Assembly (NCBI GenBank): GCA_012295275.1
Contig: CM022671.1
Coordinates: 33,572,683-33,636,682 of the forward strand
DNA: 64,000 nucleotides
Source of the DNA: Chrysomallon squamiferum
Taxonomy: Eukaryota > Mollusca > Gastropoda > Neomphalida > Peltospiridae
Direction: 5' to 3'
The first letter of the stretch is position 1, and the number at the start of each line of letters is the position of its first letter. Made by a program: the position numbers and the translations under genes. The notes under the pieces are model-generated. The model was not told the origin of the DNA, did no database searches, and was given only the letters and a program-made list of their open reading frames with translations. Positions 1 through 17,555 of the stretch are shown piece by piece.

Positions 1-1016
1 CATTTTTGTAATCATGGAATTATCAACAGTGAAACTCGTCAGACCACTAAATGATATATTATTATTTCTTTTTTAATTTATTGTTTCATTTTTGTTATAC
101 TTACTTTGAATTAGGTGTCTAATATTCATTTTCATAACCATCTGGAAATAGATCAAAACAAATTCTTGTTTCACTTTGTCTTTTTTTTGCTGTCTGTATT
201 TAAGGTTACTGACCTAAAATAGAATTATATAATCTAAAAGAATCTCAAAAACATATGAATAGTGTTGTAATGTTTATTAATTTTTTTTTATTTTTTTTAT
301 TATTTCATTATTTATAATATTTTGGGTTTTTATAAAATAAATATTTATTTATTTATTTTTATATTTATTTATTTTGTTTGTTTGAATTACTGTTTTGTTT
401 TACTTCAGTTTTGTTTATTGATTAACATTTGTTCATTTAGTCATTCAGATAGAGCAGTTGTATCATATTTATTTTGTTTCTTTTCTTTTTATTAAGGTAC
501 AACCATGTAAGAACTTGATTTATTAAATATTTTATTACTTCTTTTTATTGGAATGTGTAATAGTTTTCTTTCTTTATAGTTTGTTTATTTCATTCATTCA
601 TTCTTTCCTTTTCTTTTCTGTCTTTCTTGTTTCCTTCTTTAATCTACACTGAAACAAATCTAGTTTTCCACAAACAAAACATAATAAATACCTTACTTAT
701 TATTCAGTAGATCTTCTTTTTTTTTTTTTTTTTATTTTTTTTTTTTAAACCAGAATATAACAACCACAACAAAACACACAAAACAGAACAACAGCTCATA
801 ACTAAGTAAAAAGTATGTAAATAAAAGCTCACCATGCTAGAACTAATTCTTTAAATTATGATGTTTTTAACTTGACCACCTGGTAATGGACAATACAGTT
901 TTCACAATAAAACTTTAATGGATTTCATTCTCTTCAGTTTTACAGAATTTTATTTTATTTTGAATATGATTTTAACATAAACTTTTTTTAATTTTTTTTT
1001 TTTTTAAATCATTCAG

Positions 1017-2136
1017 CCTTGGAGAGAGAACATTCTACATGTCAACATTTTACAGTCTCCACTAAAGCGTGAACCATATCCATGGGACTTCCGCCAACAT
1101 GACATTGAACTTTATCGCCAACCGCTGCCTTACTTTGGTACCAATGAACCTGTCACCATACATTTGGCAGGAGAGAAACTAAGACAAGAGAAGCTTGCTG
1201 CAAAACTTGATGATTTGAAGATCTGGGAATCGAAAATTGCTGTTGATGACATAAGACACCATACCCACCGATGTCTCCCTGAAACAGAAATGAAGAATCA
1301 AGGATTTTATTCCAGCAATCAGCTTGACCGATTGAAAGGATTACTGAAAGATGAGCCCCAGAAGTTTACTTTAAAGAAACCAGGACTGGTATTGAAGAAT
1401 ATTCCACGACTTGATGTTGTACACAATCCAAAGGTGGACACTGAAGCGCGGAGTGCAGGGATGCCACTGTTGCCTGCAGTGGAGGATGAAGGGGTTGAAA
1501 AAACAAAAGGTTTTAAGCCTGGTCCTTTCTTGTCGAGGAGTTGGGTCATGGAAAACAACAAAATTCCAGCAGTTGATTACCAACACGATGAGCTGATTAA
1601 ACTGAAAGGGGAAGATTTCAAGTGAGTTTTGTTTATAAATTATCATTAGTTGTTCATGATTTTAGAGTATTATATTTTGTTATTTATCATGGTGGGATTT
1701 GTTTTATATTTGGGTTGTTTCTATGTGTAGATATATATATACACACATATATGTATATGTGTGTGCATGTGCATGTACATGTGTACTCACACATACACAT
1801 ACACATACATGTTCATGTATTATACTAGTAGACATACACTAATATATCTTGAAATATTTTCACAGCTTGTACCACACAAATCGACAGAACATTTGGAAAC
1901 GCAGCATCAAGCCTCTGTCAGAATCTGATCGTGATAATCATCTCTTCTACATTGTTAACAGTGGAAAATCATTTGAGAGCTTCAACGACTCAGGAATTGT
2001 ATCTGACCTGGGTCAAAGGTCATACACTCAGCCTGCTTTTGTCAGTGCATCAGAAGTCACAGTAAGCTCAACCCCTCCTGAACTGAAGTCCTGTACACAG
2101 AACAAGAAGATTATGGAATCTGTAGCAGCTTCTTAA
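1017..2136 (+). CDS. Unrecognised protein, last two exons (5' part outside window)
   Basis: Two exons join cleanly. Exon 1017-1621 follows a pyrimidine-rich tract ending ATTCAG and ends before GTGAGT; exon 1866-2136 follows TTTTCACAG. The split codon AA/C gives Asn, and together they encode 291 residues to a TAA. The visible protein starts in an aromatic/proline-rich stretch (PYPWDFRQHDIELYRQPLPY), is rich in charged residues, and shows no signal peptide, membrane segment or cysteine pattern. No upstream in-frame ATG is convincing, and the sequence before 1017 looks like intron, so the N-terminus lies left of the window. I do not recognise the family. The short W/Y/P-rich segments recall ciliary or sperm microtubule-associated proteins, but that is only an impression. 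The gene structure is well supported; the function is unknown. Confidence 0.7.
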
Positions 2137-4538
2137 TATGTGGCCTTTGTTAGGTTTTTCTTATGAACATATATGTGTGTATAGTAGGTACCGGTATAAA
2201 TTGCCATCTTTTATAAACAGTATGTCTCACATGTATATTTATATGTGGTGTGTATTTACAGGGTATTTCTTGTTTATTCCCTTTTAGTTATTCATTAATG
2301 TATAACAGTGTTTATTTAACTTCAGCAAATGTTATAGCAGTAATCATAACTTAAGCATTTCCACTATCCTTCTTCTTGAATTTTAAAATATTCTTATCAG
2401 TTAGCGAACAGATTACATTAACATTTCTGTTTTGTTACACATCATTTAAAGAGAAAGTCTTTGTCTTGTTAGTTAAATTTCAAACAAATTCATATACGGT
2501 TAAACAATTTTATGGCATCTGTACATTATTTTATTAATATAAAATTCACAATACACAAATATTATGTCAAAGAGTGTAAGTAACAAAAATATTCAGACTA
2601 CTCAAAGACTTTATGTATGATATCCTGCTTAATTCAGTAGTGTATAAAGACTTAGAGTCTGTTTAATGACCAAGTATGAAAAGAAAAAACCACACAAAAA
2701 AACACTGTTACTCTGTAAAGACTGAACTCATGTTAAGACTGAGTACTAATAGATATATATATATACTGAATTGTTCTTGAGACTGAATATCTGTATAGAT
2801 CCAGAACTTTTCTCAAGACTGAATACTTACATTAAGAAAAAGTTTTATGAAGACTGAATAACTGTTTGTCTGTCTGTCTATCTGAATTCTTCTGCAAGAC
2901 TGAACAGATGTAAAAATGAAATATGTACATAAACACTGAGTTTCAAAAACTACTGAAATTTTGTATACATTATTTATCAAGCCTTTATGTGATGTAGATG
3001 TTGTTATTTTGATCTCTATTTTTAAATAGTGCCTGAACATATCTTTTTCCAAATGTTTAATTTTGTGTGTGTGTATGTGTGTGTGTGTGTATGATTACTT
3101 GTATTATTCAACAAGGATTCATTTTTATTTTTTATTTTCAATTCTGGAAAACAAAATTAAAAATTTTCATATTTCTCTCTCAAGGTTTTAATATTTAACT
3201 GAAAAAGTAATGTTCAGGATGTCACTTAACTAAATCTTTCTCACTGGGTTTTAAAACCTTCCAAACTTGTACAATACACTTCTAAACGACCTGTAAAAAC
3301 TTCTAAAACATTTCATCTTGTGACTTTTACATTAACGTGACAGAACTGCGAAACTGAGTGTCAGTGATAAACTCCTGTCTCACATGAAGTAAGCAGCTAA
3401 GTTTTAAAGCATGGCATCACACAATTCCATCGTTAACAATGTTCTCACAACTCTGTATGGTGACTTCTCAAACAAGTGCCTGATAGTAACAGTATACCAT
3501 CTGCATGGAAATATTACTAGTGGCAATGAATATTGTATTTTAAGTGGACAACCAAATTCTTATTTTACATTATAATTTATTATTATTGTTACAGTTATTA
3601 CATTCTACATGGTTTTATTATATTTTATAGATATATATATATATATTAACATTTTAATAATGATGATGATTGTTGCTTCAAAATGTTGTGGTTTTTTTTA
3701 GTATAATACTGAATGTATTTTATTTTATATTGGTCTGTAAATACAGATGTACAAATGTGAATATTTATTTTATATCTATATATATATATATATATATGTA
3801 CTAGTAAACATTCTGCCCCATTCTAATGGGCAAAACAAATCTGTGGTACAAATCTGCTGACATTTTGTACAGTATTGATCATTTTTGTGTATATATACAA
3901 AATTATTGTTCATTATTATTATTATTATATATACAAATATATACGTGTTTTATTTGTATTTTAATTTTAAATATATAGATTTTTTAATTGCTTCTTTGTT
4001 ATAAAACTAATCTGCTGAATGATAATGCTTCCTTCCTACATATAACAGCTTTACTGTGTTTTAATATTATAATGATCTTTTTGTTGTGTAAAGATTAAAT
4101 GTGAATATTTTCTTTTCAGTACATTGTTTGATGTGCATAATTCTGCTTTTGTTATACACAAAGAAGAATAATAGGGTTCTGTATAAAAAAAACATGTTTT
4201 AAAAAATTGTAACATTTAACTTGTATAGTGAAAGTCATTTGTACTTGTATGTTGTTTTACACATTTGCACATACGTATGAACATACATACCCAAGTGTAT
4301 GCATATGTGTATGTGTGTGTATAATAAGGTATACCATTTTTAACATGCTAATACATACTTACATACAGACATTTGTATTTATTAGCATGTTTGGTATAGT
4401 ATATCATATTAATTTTAGATTATTTTGTACATGTTTACATTTGTTTTATTATGGAATTTGTGTTATAAACTTGCCAAAATGATACAGAGTTGATGTGTGT
4501 GTGAAAAATATTGGAGAAGACATAATGATTTATATAAA

Positions 4539-4591
<53 letters not shown>

Positions 4592-4704
4592 ACAAATAAC
4601 ATATAAATAAATAAATAATCAATTTTTATTTAAAATTATTTATATATTTAACAATATTTTGTTAATGTGTAGAGAAAATAAATAAAAAATAAATGAAAAA
4701 TAAA

Positions 4705-4736
<32 letters not shown>

Positions 4737-5814
4737 TTAATTAATTAAAAAATAAATTTAAAAGATAAATTATAGCACTATAAGATTGTTTTAGTTTTCT
4801 TGCGCTAAGGGTTAGTTTATGTTGACTAATTAAAAAATATGTCTCACTGATTACAATAACCACTTTGTCTCATGCTGAAATAACTGTTTATACACAACTG
4901 TTCAGATTTTATAGATAACAGTTTTATCTGTGAGTGATTATTTACTTTTCATTAACATAATATATAGGTTGTGATATTAAACCAGTCTTTCTTAAAGTAT
5001 TTTACTAAGCAATCCTACTAAAACTAAATATTGTGTTGACATTGTAATGGAATTTGCTTTAAGTTCAATTTGAGTTGTGCCTTTTTTTATATATATATAT
5101 AATATGAATCTGTCGTGTGAATAAAATAGATAATCATCCAGAAAATAAACTGTGCGTTTTTTAGTCATTTAAAAAAAAAATAATAAATAAATAAATAATA
5201 AAAAAAATTAATATTAAAGAAAAGAATATTTATTACATTAATTTTAATTTAAAATAAATCTATTCTGTAATGAAAACAACGAATCAAAATATAATTATCG
5301 CGTCTGTTTAATGATGTAATGTATATATGACATCATGAAGTGAAAAGTATATATTGAAAATGTTTGAAATTGTGACATCAAAAAGGCTTATGAAATTATT
5401 TTCCTAAGTAAATGAGACGGCGAAAGATAAGTAACGACAGCATAAGGAAGCTTAAAATGTTTAGTATTAGCTACAGTAACGTATGTCTGTGTATTTCTGT
5501 CGTACGATGGTATAAAGATGTAAATACATTTTCTACTTAAACCATAAAGACCTGATCTGATTTAATTATAATACTTACAGTTAAATAAAAATAATAGATA
5601 GAATAGAATAGATTAGAATATAAAAAAAAAAAAAAAAAATTTAAATTAAATTAATTGAAAAATTAAAAAAAAAAATTAAATTAAATTAAATTAAATTAAA
5701 TTCCTAATTAAAATTAAAGAATATAAAATAATAAAATAAAATAAATTTAATTAAATTAAATTTAAAAAAAAAGAAAAAAAAAATTAAATTAAATTAAAAT
5801 CAAAATTAAAATCA

Positions 5815-5855
<41 letters not shown>

Positions 5856-7302
5856 TAATTAAAATTAAAATTAAAATTAGATTACTTAAAGGAAGCAGCC
5901 TTGAATCAGTTTACATTGTCCATGAAGGTACGGTTTCTATTTTGGATGAATGTGTATTTATTATAATTTCCGTCCAAGTTTATATATTTTCCTGTATTTT
6001 CTTATTACATTTATATACACTACACTTGTTTGTTTTGCCATTTCTCTACATTTACAAAATTAAAACTGAATAAAGTGTAGAAATAACTCTTTTGTTCCAG
6101 TTCCTTTTTTTCCTATAATAATTATTCTTCACGTATGTACGTACACAAAAGAGTGAGAGGTAAAATGAGTAACACATGCTTGTCTCGTTCAGTTGACTGT
6201 GCAGCGTACTTTGGTATGAGGAGTCAGACATTAGCTTCAAAGAATGTTGTCATTAGAATTCATTGCAAGTACTATCCAGCGATTCGTTGTAATTACAAAC
6301 GACAGTCCATCTCACGTAATGTGTGGACGTGAAGACTATTTCGTTGTATCAAATAATGAGTAGCTTCAAAAGCGACGTGAAATGTACTTTGTGAAAACAT
6401 ACCATTCATTCCAAGGGTGTTTGTAAGTGAAGATTAACATTTCTTGTACTGCATACTTGATGAATCTGCTCTGATTTTGCTGTGGAACATTAAACATTCG
6501 GCCGAGTACAGTATGCAGCTTCGTGTATGTCTAATTACACAGCTTCATGACAATTATGAATATAAAACGGTAATGATGATGTAATGATAATTTGGATACC
6601 AGTAAAAAGCAGTAATGGAAATAATATAAAAATTAATCGAGCATTTAAAGTAATGAAACAAACAATATTAGAAAAATTACAATTTATTTTAAATAACTTG
6701 CAACTAATGATGGACATGCAGGAATGTTTGTTAACTATGCAACGGAACCATGACCTAATTCACATTTAACAAGTAAAAAGATACAAATCGAGAATTTGTA
6801 TGTGTTGGTAAGAGAAAGTTCTAATAATGTGAGACATCTGGAAAACAAAATGTACGCAATAGTACACATATACATAAAAAAATAATAATAATTAAAATAT
6901 TTTGTTTATAAATAAGTAACAAAAACAAATATGATGAAGATAGATAAACAAACACATATATTAAACTATACAGATACAGTAAATACATATACTGAAATTA
7001 CAATAGTAAAGAGATACATCAATCTAATATTTGAAAAAAAAAAATAAAAAAAAAAAAAATTTGTCTTCTTTTGTTGGCTACTGAAACAAAAACAAACAAA
7101 ACAAAACATGTCCAAAATATTGATTCGTCTTTCATTTTCAGAAAAACCATCCATCTTTTTTTTTTTTTTTTTTTTTTTTTAATGATGATTTTTCTTGGTC
7201 TTCAGATCGTTGTAACAAAACCCGTATCAGTGGTGTTATCGTCAAAGGTGAACTTTGACACATCCAGGAAATAAAGACCTAGAGAGATCACGATCCAGGG
7301 AT
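2137..7302. other. Gene-poor AT-rich stretch, probably 3' UTR then intergenic
   Basis: No coding sequence is supported. The first part, to about 4.1 kb, may be the 3' untranslated region of the preceding gene. An (AAAT)n run sits at about 4527-4620. From 5585 to 5880 there is A-rich low-complexity DNA built from AAATT and AAAAT words. Short open frames here are AT- or GT-repeat translations or have no recognisable content. Confidence 0.6.
4527..4620. repeat. (AAAT)n microsatellite
   Basis: An almost uninterrupted run of AAAT tetramers with a few AAAC and ATAT variants. A second shorter run lies near 4700-4730. Confidence 0.9.
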
Positions 7303-11321
<4,019 letters not shown>

Positions 11322-13753
11322 TATCGTCTGATGTTTTAACAGTTGATTATTAAAAATGTTCATGGTGAACAGTACAAGATTGCTGATGTCAAATAAAAGC
11401 GAAGCAGAAAATGCGTTCAAAATTGGCAGCAGTAAAAGAAATATATTTTTCCTGGAAAAGTTAAATTATTATTAGCCGTTTTGTAGAAAACTCACGCCAA
11501 TGAAAAAAGTAATTGTCCTCCATTCATCCAGAAAAAAAAAAAAAATCGTTTTATCTTCTGTTACAACATTAGTGGCTTCATCTGAAGAAGAAAAAAGAAA
11601 ATTCACTCCACGAAGTGATGTTTTTGAACACTTTTAATGCTAAAGAAAGATACTTCTAAGATTCAAAATATCCTAAGACCAAAAAAATGGACAGCTCCAA
11701 AGTCCACGAAACTTAGTTAACGCAACATTTCAACTCATCCTTAGCTCCTTAAATATCGTTAATTTATTCCTTGATCTTTTTAGAATCTTTTATATTTATA
11801 AAATATTCTTTTCACGTAATAACTGTTAGCTTTTCCTAAATGTCTTAGAGAATGCTTGTACTCTAAACTTTCATATTTTAATCTATTCCTTCCACGTTCA
11901 GATTAAAGCGACAGAAGACAGAACACGGAATAAAGAATCTAAATGAAATAAAATGTTTTCAGTTTAATCACAAACAAACTGACTTTCATCGTAGCCTGCG
12001 ATCATTAAGTAAAACGTTTGAGCTGTAGAAAGTCTGATTCCTTCTTAATCCTTTAGTTTTGAAGTGGGTTGCTCGCTGTAAAACAACTCTTACCCTGATT
12101 AAATACCATAGCTTGTCTATTGCGGGGTTACCTTTTCTAAGTAAACATTTTCAGATTTGTTTCGCCGAGTAGTTAACGGGTAACCGACGTTACTTTATTT
12201 CTGTTGCAGTAGTCCACATCTTCAGCCGGTATGTCTGTTACCTTATAATTTAATTGAAAATGGTTAATACCTTCGCGTGGACGACATCGTGTCTGTTGTC
12301 GGTGATGACGCGGCCGGCACTATCCTGTTTATTTGCTGGAAGTTTAACGACTCGGTGTTTCTGCCTAGTTTTTACATACAGAAAAGGTTGGGTGATGTTT
12401 TCATTCACACCAACATTAATTAGGCGCTGTTTACATACGTGGAGAAAGAAATCTGAGTAATCTGAGTGATTTAACTTAACTGTTAATTATTTGAGATTAT
12501 TTTTTTAAAATTTTCCCACACGAGTAAAGAAAACTCCACAGAACATGTAGACATTTATACCACATTCACATACATATACGCAAACACATAAACGTACACA
12601 AACGTAAACATATAGACAAATACAAACAAAAAAAGAGAAGAAAACAAAGTCAGATATCTTACGAGGGTTTATGATATGAAGGGCAAAATAAAAAATGGCG
12701 CCACCCTGACACATTTTTAATATTCTGGTTGAATTATATACATATCGGCATTCAACCAATTTACAAAGATAGCCCAGTAGTTAGGCTATAAACAAGAAGT
12801 GTTTTTTGTTTGTTTGTTTTTTTTCGTTGAATTTCATTTCTTTTTCGATATGCTTATCGCTAGCATGTCGTACTGTATATAATATATCTATTCAGTGCAC
12901 GATTATGTGATCAGTTTTTCAATAAAAAAAGAAGACGAAAAGAAATCTCTGGCGTGAAACCCTGACGTAAACGTCAGAATGGAAGACAACTCTGTCAAAA
13001 ATGTTGCTTGGAAACATAATGGGTAAACACTAAGAATTGTTTACTTCATTCTGGAAATATTATTTTCTCCTAAAGTTTATTATTTTGTTTGGTTTCTGTA
13101 ATCCACCGAACAGAAATGCATTCACAGGATTCAGGTACGACTAGAATTTTGTTCTACTTGACTGATGGTAAACGGATGTTGGATAGAAGTTTTCAAATTC
13201 AAATTGCTTGAACAATTAATCATTTTTATCTGAAATTTAGGGAAGGAAAATGTAGCCTTAACTAATTTTACGGTGAAGCTAGTACATAGTTATGTGATGC
13301 TTGTGTGCGTTCATTTATATAGTTTTAAATTGTGACATTTTTAAAAAAAATAAAAATGTTTTAAACGACTAACTTTTCTTATGTAATTTCTGACCTAGCT
13401 TTACGACGCTCCAACCCGTGTATTGAAATTTGACTAATTTAGGTGACTCTGTGTCAGTTTGTGTATATAAGCCATTTTGTATGTCTTGATTTTTTTCTTC
13501 TGAATATGTGTGTGTATGTGTGTGTGTTGTGTATGTGTGTACAGTATTATTACTAAACGCTTATATAGCTGTAGTAGTAATTAGTTACAGAGTAAAAGTA
13601 TATATACGCAGTAACGTTGTTATTAGTGTAGAAATATCAACTTCATTCATATACACAGCAGTCGTAGTAGAATTATTATTATTATTTTAATTTTTTTAAG
13701 CGTCAAGAAACACAGATACACTAGGCAATCAGGTGGTTTTTCAGCGAGTGGTA
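11322..13753. other. Intergenic region between divergent genes
   Basis: This holds the 5' flanks of the minus-strand protease and the plus-strand AT-hook gene. No coding exon can be supported. A short frame with a strong Kozak context starts at 12978 (AGAATGG) and meets GTAAAC after about 44 bases, but its phase does not fit the ORF at 13754, so it is not called. Confidence 0.5.
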
Positions 13754-15016
13754 ATGGACTCAAATCAGAACTGGGTACCAGTTGGCCGATCTCTGAATGA
13801 TCTTAAAAACATGTTAGTTGTACCAACAGAGACCCGTTTTCAAATAGCCGAACCGAAACAAGAAATTGTTCACACAGTTCTCACACCAAGATCCCGTCAC
13901 ACTAGGAAATATCAGCCTTACCCATCCAGTTGTAGAGACGTGAATTCTGTGGACATTAGTGACTGTAGAATCAATAATATCTGTGACATTGGAAATGTTC
14001 CATTAAGCGATGTTGACTTTAAAATCAAGGATTTCTATGACAGTGGGAAGATTATGAAAAACTGTATGAACTATAGGCCGTTATACAGATCCCAGAACAA
14101 GCTAAATTATGCACAGCGAGAAACATTTGTGAAAAGAAGAGTTTCTGATGATTGTGCTTTGTGCGCTTTATCGTCGTCTTTAAACCATTTTAGCTTAAGA
14201 CATTCTCCGTCTGCTGCTTTTGATGGAGAAACAACCAGTACCCAGAGAATGCCAGATACTCGGTGCTTTGTGCCAAGCGATGATGGTGCAAAAACGTACA
14301 TCATTAATAAGCCTTGGACCCCAATCCTGGAATCAACGAAATCAGTTTATGACATCAAGGAACCTTCCAATGACTGGGAAGAAGTGAATGTTACAGCAGA
14401 CTGCAGGCTATTGTCGTCATCTTGTCAAACACCTCATGAGTTAGTTAAAGCTAAATCTGCGACTACACCAGTTTCTGTCTCTTGTAATACAGATGATCTG
14501 CAAACTTTGGAAAACGCGTCATCATCTTCTGAATCGTCGCTACTGCAGCAACCAGACACACAGCAGTTGGTTGACAGCGACGAAGAATACTCACGCTGCG
14601 AGTGGATCGTCGACGAATGGTTAGAAGAGATACGAGAAGATGTTTGTATTGGTCTTTCTAAAAAAAATGTTCAGGGAACGACAAAGAGGAAACGCGGACG
14701 AGAGAAGCATAGCCCGAAAAAGAAGACCAAAGTGGGAAGACCTAGAACGAATGGCTACAGAGATTATTTAAGATCGAAGTCACAACAGCAGCTTTATGAG
14801 ATCTTTGCTGGTCTCCAGTCCCAGGAAGACAAACACTGTGACAGTGAGACGTATGAGCTGAAAGAGAGCGAGATGGTTTCGACCTCCAGTAACGTCAACA
14901 CGAGAAGAGGCAGAGTGACAAAGATCAGACAGAAACGAAAGAACGAAGTCGATTTTTTCAAAACCAAGGAAACTTTACCATACAAGTTCTTTAGAAATGA
15001 TATGTACGAATGGTGA
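13754..15016 (+). CDS. Intronless gene for a basic nuclear protein with AT-hook-like motif
   Basis: A single open frame of 420 codons. The start is the ATG at 13754, with G at -3 and G at +4. The frame is open further upstream to a possible AG acceptor at 13699-13700, so a 5' exon is not excluded. No signal peptide or membrane segment is seen. The middle is serine-rich with an acidic/aromatic patch (SDEEYSRCEWIVDEWLEEI). The last third has two basic clusters, KRKRGRE and KKKTKVGRPRTNG; the second carries the GRP core of an AT-hook and would serve as a nuclear localisation signal. The C-terminus has another basic block (RRGRVTKIRQKRK). DNA binding in the nucleus is a reasonable inference. I do not recognise the family. 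Even base composition and length compared with surrounding DNA argue for a real gene. Confidence 0.75.
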   Translation: MDSNQNWVPVGRSLNDLKNMLVVPTETRFQIAEPKQEIVHTVLTPRSRHTRKYQPYPSSCRDVNSVDISDCRINNICDIGNVPLSDVDFKIKDFYDSGKIMKNCMNYRPLYRSQNKLNYAQRETFVKRRVSDDCALCALSSSLNHFSLRHSPSAAFDGETTSTQRMPDTRCFVPSDDGAKTYIINKPWTPILESTKSVYDIKEPSNDWEEVNVTADCRLLSSSCQTPHELVKAKSATTPVSVSCNTDDLQTLENASSSSESSLLQQPDTQQLVDSDEEYSRCEWIVDEWLEEIREDVCIGLSKKNVQGTTKRKRGREKHSPKKKTKVGRPRTNGYRDYLRSKSQQQLYEIFAGLQSQEDKHCDSETYELKESEMVSTSSNVNTRRGRVTKIRQKRKNEVDFFKTKETLPYKFFRNDMYEW

Positions 15017-15745
15017 AAAGTTATAGAAACACTTTTGTGTACATCTAATCTTTAGCGTTCAGACTGTTTAAAAAAACTTTAAAAAACTGTGAAACGTAAA
15101 ATATCTTTTAAAACAAGAAATCGTTTGTATTCAGAATCTTTAGAAACGAACGTCTGAAACAGTTTGAAATGACTAATGTTTAAAATCTTTATAATGTACG
15201 TTTTAAATAGTGAAACATCCTAAAAACATGTTTCGGTAATGGATGTATTTCTTATAAATTTATTATTTATAAAGAAGCCTTTGTATATGATTTTGAGACA
15301 AATATATAGCTTTTTGTATGTTTATTCATTTTTGTTGTTGTTTTTTTGGGGGGGGGCTTGGGGGGGGTTTCAGTATCAATTTTATTTATTATTGCTTAAA
15401 AATTATTATTAAACTCAGTTAAAATATATTTCTTTCAAGAAGTATTAAAAGAGAAACAATTATTTGTCTGTCTGTCTGTCTCTTTTTCTTACTCTGTGGA
15501 TGTATGTGTGTGCATAAAATATTTAGAAAAAATACTGGCTCTGTTAAAGAAATAACGGAATGTTACACCTGTCATGGATTATATAAGCAGTTATATAGGA
15601 AATAATGTTGTTATTATTGTTGTTTATTTCTGTTTGTTTGTTTCTTCTACATAGTTTCATGTTCGTCTTTATTTAAATCCAATTTCTATATTTTCTTTCT
15701 TCATTTCCGGTTTTGGGTCCAGCGAAACATGTTCAAGGAAGACAA
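15017..15745. other. Convergent intergenic region
   Basis: 3' flanks of the AT-hook gene (plus) and CUB copy A (minus). A minus-strand AATAAA complement (TTTATT at 15623-15628) could be the poly(A) signal of copy A. Short G and T homopolymers lie near 15340-15370. Confidence 0.45.
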
Positions 15746-17057
15746 TTAATTTGTCTTGGCATCTTTCGTAATCTTTCGTCTGATAACGCCTCCTTGTAAG
15801 ATATTTACTGCCAGTTTGACCTGTTCTTGGAGATCATGAACAGACTGTTCCACCGTTTCTGTTCTGTGTTCTAAGAACAACAAGATCTGAAGCAAAAGAC
15901 TACGCTGAGGGATGGCTACAATAGGATCTGAAATTGACAAAACATTCATTATTAATATGGTACTGAATATTTTACATTTTGTCTACTTTTGAGATTTACA
16001 TAAACTTCTCTTTGAGTTACTTTAACTATATCATACAATACAATGTGTATGCATATATGTGTGTATATATATATGTATATATACATACATACATACATAC
16101 ATATACATATATATATATATATAATTTTGGCTGTTTTTCATAATATCATAACGTCCATAATATTTTGAATTTTAAGGATCTGGTAATTGTGTGAATTATT
16201 GTGTGTTCTATTTTTAATGTTACGGAGTTTAAACATAAAAATAGCTTAATTTATTTTAAATTTCGATGTTTATAGGCTCTCCTTCCTTATTTATCAGTTA
16301 GAAACTGTTTTTTAGTTTTACTTACTAGATGTAGGCATTTGTTTGCACACACAAACTGGACAACCATACGTATCTTGACTGCAAAACATAATAATCAAAA
16401 CAACAACAACAACAACAACAACACAGCTGTCAATGAAAGCAACTGATAGATTTTGCTAAAATGTATGTTACTAAAAGAATACTGATTTAAACCACGTTCT
16501 AGAAAAGATTCTTCAAGATGTATTAATTTTTATTATAACTAAAAATTAATTCATTTCTTGAGCTCGTAAAAAATTCACTTTACTTATCTAAGGTTTCGTT
16601 TTGTACCACTTTCATGAACTGAAAGATTATTTATTATTGATTTGTAAAGCTGAATTTTCATTTGATATGAATCGCTGTAAGACTGTATAAATATGGCACC
16701 TGTAATAAAAGCCGTATTGGCAGTTGCAAAACACAGTGGTGCAATGCTTCTCGCGAACCAGCAGGTATTTCAGGTAGAATCCCTGCTTAGTAGCCGACCC
16801 ATCAGAATAGAAATAAAAATAGAGTCTCCCGTCTGTTATTTGATGACGTTCAACTGAAAACGACAAACAAACCAGTACTCCACAAAATCGTACATTTAAA
16901 CATAAGTAAACATATCTGAATAAAAACTGAGGCACAAATATAAACGTATACATATAAATACACACACACACACAGAAAGACACATACGTACATTCACAGT
17001 CTGGTTCTTGTTCTTTTTTTCTTCTTTTTTTATATATTCTTTTATATTTCTCTCTCT

Positions 17058-17140
<83 letters not shown>

Positions 17141-17465
17141 AATGATTACTTACTTTTCATCACGCCGTTACCATTGGGTAACGATGTTCCGCACAGTGGG
17201 TGAGGCAGTGCACTGACGTAGAGACCGTCGCATGTACACGCACTGCCGCATTCCTCAATATCAAACGTCGTGAACGTCAGCTCGACGTATTGCACGTCAG
17301 ACGGAACGTAGATGGAGGTCAGATATTTCGCCGATTCATTTCTGTAGCCATCACCATAACTATTTGGATAGTTAGATGGATAATCTGGAGATGTAATCAC
17401 ACCTCTGTTTCCATAGACAGGAGTAACGTCTAGAAAATGGATTAGAAAATATTATATAAAAAATA

Positions 17466-17555
<90 letters not shown>

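Noticed and set aside
1164-1170. Start of the first gene at 1164
   Set aside because: The codon is TTG and the frame is open back to a splice acceptor at 1015-1016, so it is internal to an exon.
12978-13021. Possible 5' coding exon of the AT-hook gene
   Set aside because: Good Kozak and a GTAAAC donor, but the phase does not match the acceptor at 13700.
13733-13753. Start of the AT-hook gene at 13733
   Set aside because: The codon there is GTG; the first ATG in frame is at 13754 and has a good Kozak context.
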